Assembly (NCBI GenBank): GCA_937873665.1
Contig: CALMYW010000513.1
Span: forward strand, 1-14,141
DNA: 14,141 nt
Reading direction: 5' to 3'
From: an uncultured Sphingorhabdus sp.
GTDB taxonomy: Bacteria > Pseudomonadota > Alphaproteobacteria > Sphingomonadales > Sphingomonadaceae
Position numbers and translations under genes: made by a program. Shown here piece after piece: positions 13,734 through 14,141 of the stretch (position 1 is its first letter; every line of letters starts with the position of its first letter). A model generated the notes under the pieces. That model was not told where the DNA came from. It did no database searches and saw nothing but the letters and a program-made list of their open reading frames with translations.

Positions 13734-14141
13734 TGCGTTCCTCTGCCATTGTTGCCGTCGCCCTGGCTCTGGCTGGCTCACCGGCGCAAGCTCACGATGG
13801 CCCAGCCCGGCCCGCAAACCCGGCCAACGAGAGAGTTCCGGCCTCGCACGAACATACCGGCGGGATCCGCCCCGCTGCAGATTCGGCTGTACAGGCGCCG
13901 TTCGATATCGTTCACGCGAAGATCAGGACCGAGGGCAATGTGGCCATTTTTCACATGGCCGTCTCCGGACGAGCGGGCGTTACGCGCCCGAAGGCGACCG
14001 GGCGGTTCGAAGGATCGAGCGTATTCTCCTACGTCTGGCCAACGACAATCGACCCCTATGAGGTTGGCTTTGAGCGGGGCGCTGGCATTCTCGCGCTGGC
14101 GGTCACCGCCCATCCCGATTTCGACGATACCCCGCTGTTCG
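13733..14141 (+). CDS. Secreted protein of unknown function, N-terminal part (cut by window edge)
   Basis: Open frame of 136 codons running off the right edge. It begins with a Sec signal peptide (RSS, then a hydrophobic run from about 5 to 15, cleavage likely after AQA at residue 20), followed by a Pro/Ala/His-rich linker (HDGPARP to about 55) and a globular part starting FDIVHAKI. The latter contains VFSYVWPTTIDPYEVGFE and LALAVTAHPDFDDTPLF, which look like a conserved domain I cannot name. I chose ATG 13733 (GGGAG 7 nt upstream, overlapping the previous stop); an adjacent in-frame ATG at 13730 would add one Met. Several His (GNVAIFHM, TAHPDF, SHEHTGG) could bind a metal, but this is untested. 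It is coupled to the thioredoxin-like gene. Confidence 0.8.
   Translation, partial: MRSSAIVAVALALAGSPAQAHDGPARPANPANERVPASHEHTGGIRPAADSAVQAPFDIVHAKIRTEGNVAIFHMAVSGRAGVTRPKATGRFEGSSVFSYVWPTTIDPYEVGFERGAGILALAVTAHPDFDDTPLF

Noticed and set aside
1..14141. CRISPR array, tRNA or rRNA genes
   Set aside because: No regularly spaced repeats and no tRNA-like or rRNA-like stretch was found by eye; a covariance-model scan was not possible here.

Overview
The window looks like a high-GC alphaproteobacterium, most likely a sphingomonad (inferred from protein character and gene content, not from a search). It is accessory in character: a Tn3-family transposon end on the left, then gene blocks that mostly concern nitric oxide (NO) defence, efflux and thiol/redox functions.

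Layout. (1) 1-2143: the 3' two-thirds of a Tn3-family tnpA and, 20 bp past its stop, a probable 38-bp terminal inverted repeat. (2) 5842 down to 2146, minus strand: a tightly packed tetR - membrane-fusion adaptor - FtsX-type permease - ABC ATPase operon (DevBCA/MacAB-like export). (3) 5843-6196: a gene-free stretch holding two candidate operators and a hairpin. (4) 10937 down to 6197, minus strand: a six-gene operon: CuA subunit, heme-copper subunit I, SCO/SenC copper chaperone, a multi-span membrane protein, a lipoprotein cytochrome c, and an HPP-CBS membrane protein. The first four match in content and order the norS-norY-senC-orf1 cluster known from ammonia oxidisers (sNOR, a CuA-containing NO reductase). 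Subunit I has Asn245 where oxygen-reducing B-type oxidases carry the active-site Tyr, so NO reduction is a better call than oxygen reduction. (5) 11454 down to 11008: an NsrR-type Rrf2 regulator with the three cluster cysteines. (6) 11535-12713, plus strand and divergent from nsrR: group III truncated globin, a small 3-span membrane protein and a DUF1971 (YeaR/TehB-like) protein, with overlapping reading frames. (7) 12763-14141, plus strand: a MarR regulator with a C-terminal Cys4 motif, an 81-aa CGVC thioredoxin-like protein, and the start of a secreted protein cut by the window edge.

How it fits together. A 17-bp near-palindrome built on GCATAT-N-ATATGC lies at the globin promoter (11502-11518, nearly perfect), the NO reductase promoter (10953-10969) and upstream of the tetR/ABC operon (5973-5989). 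In each case a -10-like hexamer abuts it. The simplest reading is that NsrR, encoded between the first two sites, represses all three units and releases them when NO attacks its Fe-S cluster. NO would then be reduced to N2O by the CuA enzyme fed by the lipoprotein cytochrome c, or captured or oxidised by the globin. The HPP protein may move nitrite, and the exporter may remove a damage product. A second private motif, ATAGG-N3-CCTAT, occurs at the start of marR and over the ribosome-binding site of the thioredoxin-like gene, defining a second small regulon.

No rRNA, tRNA or CRISPR array was seen.
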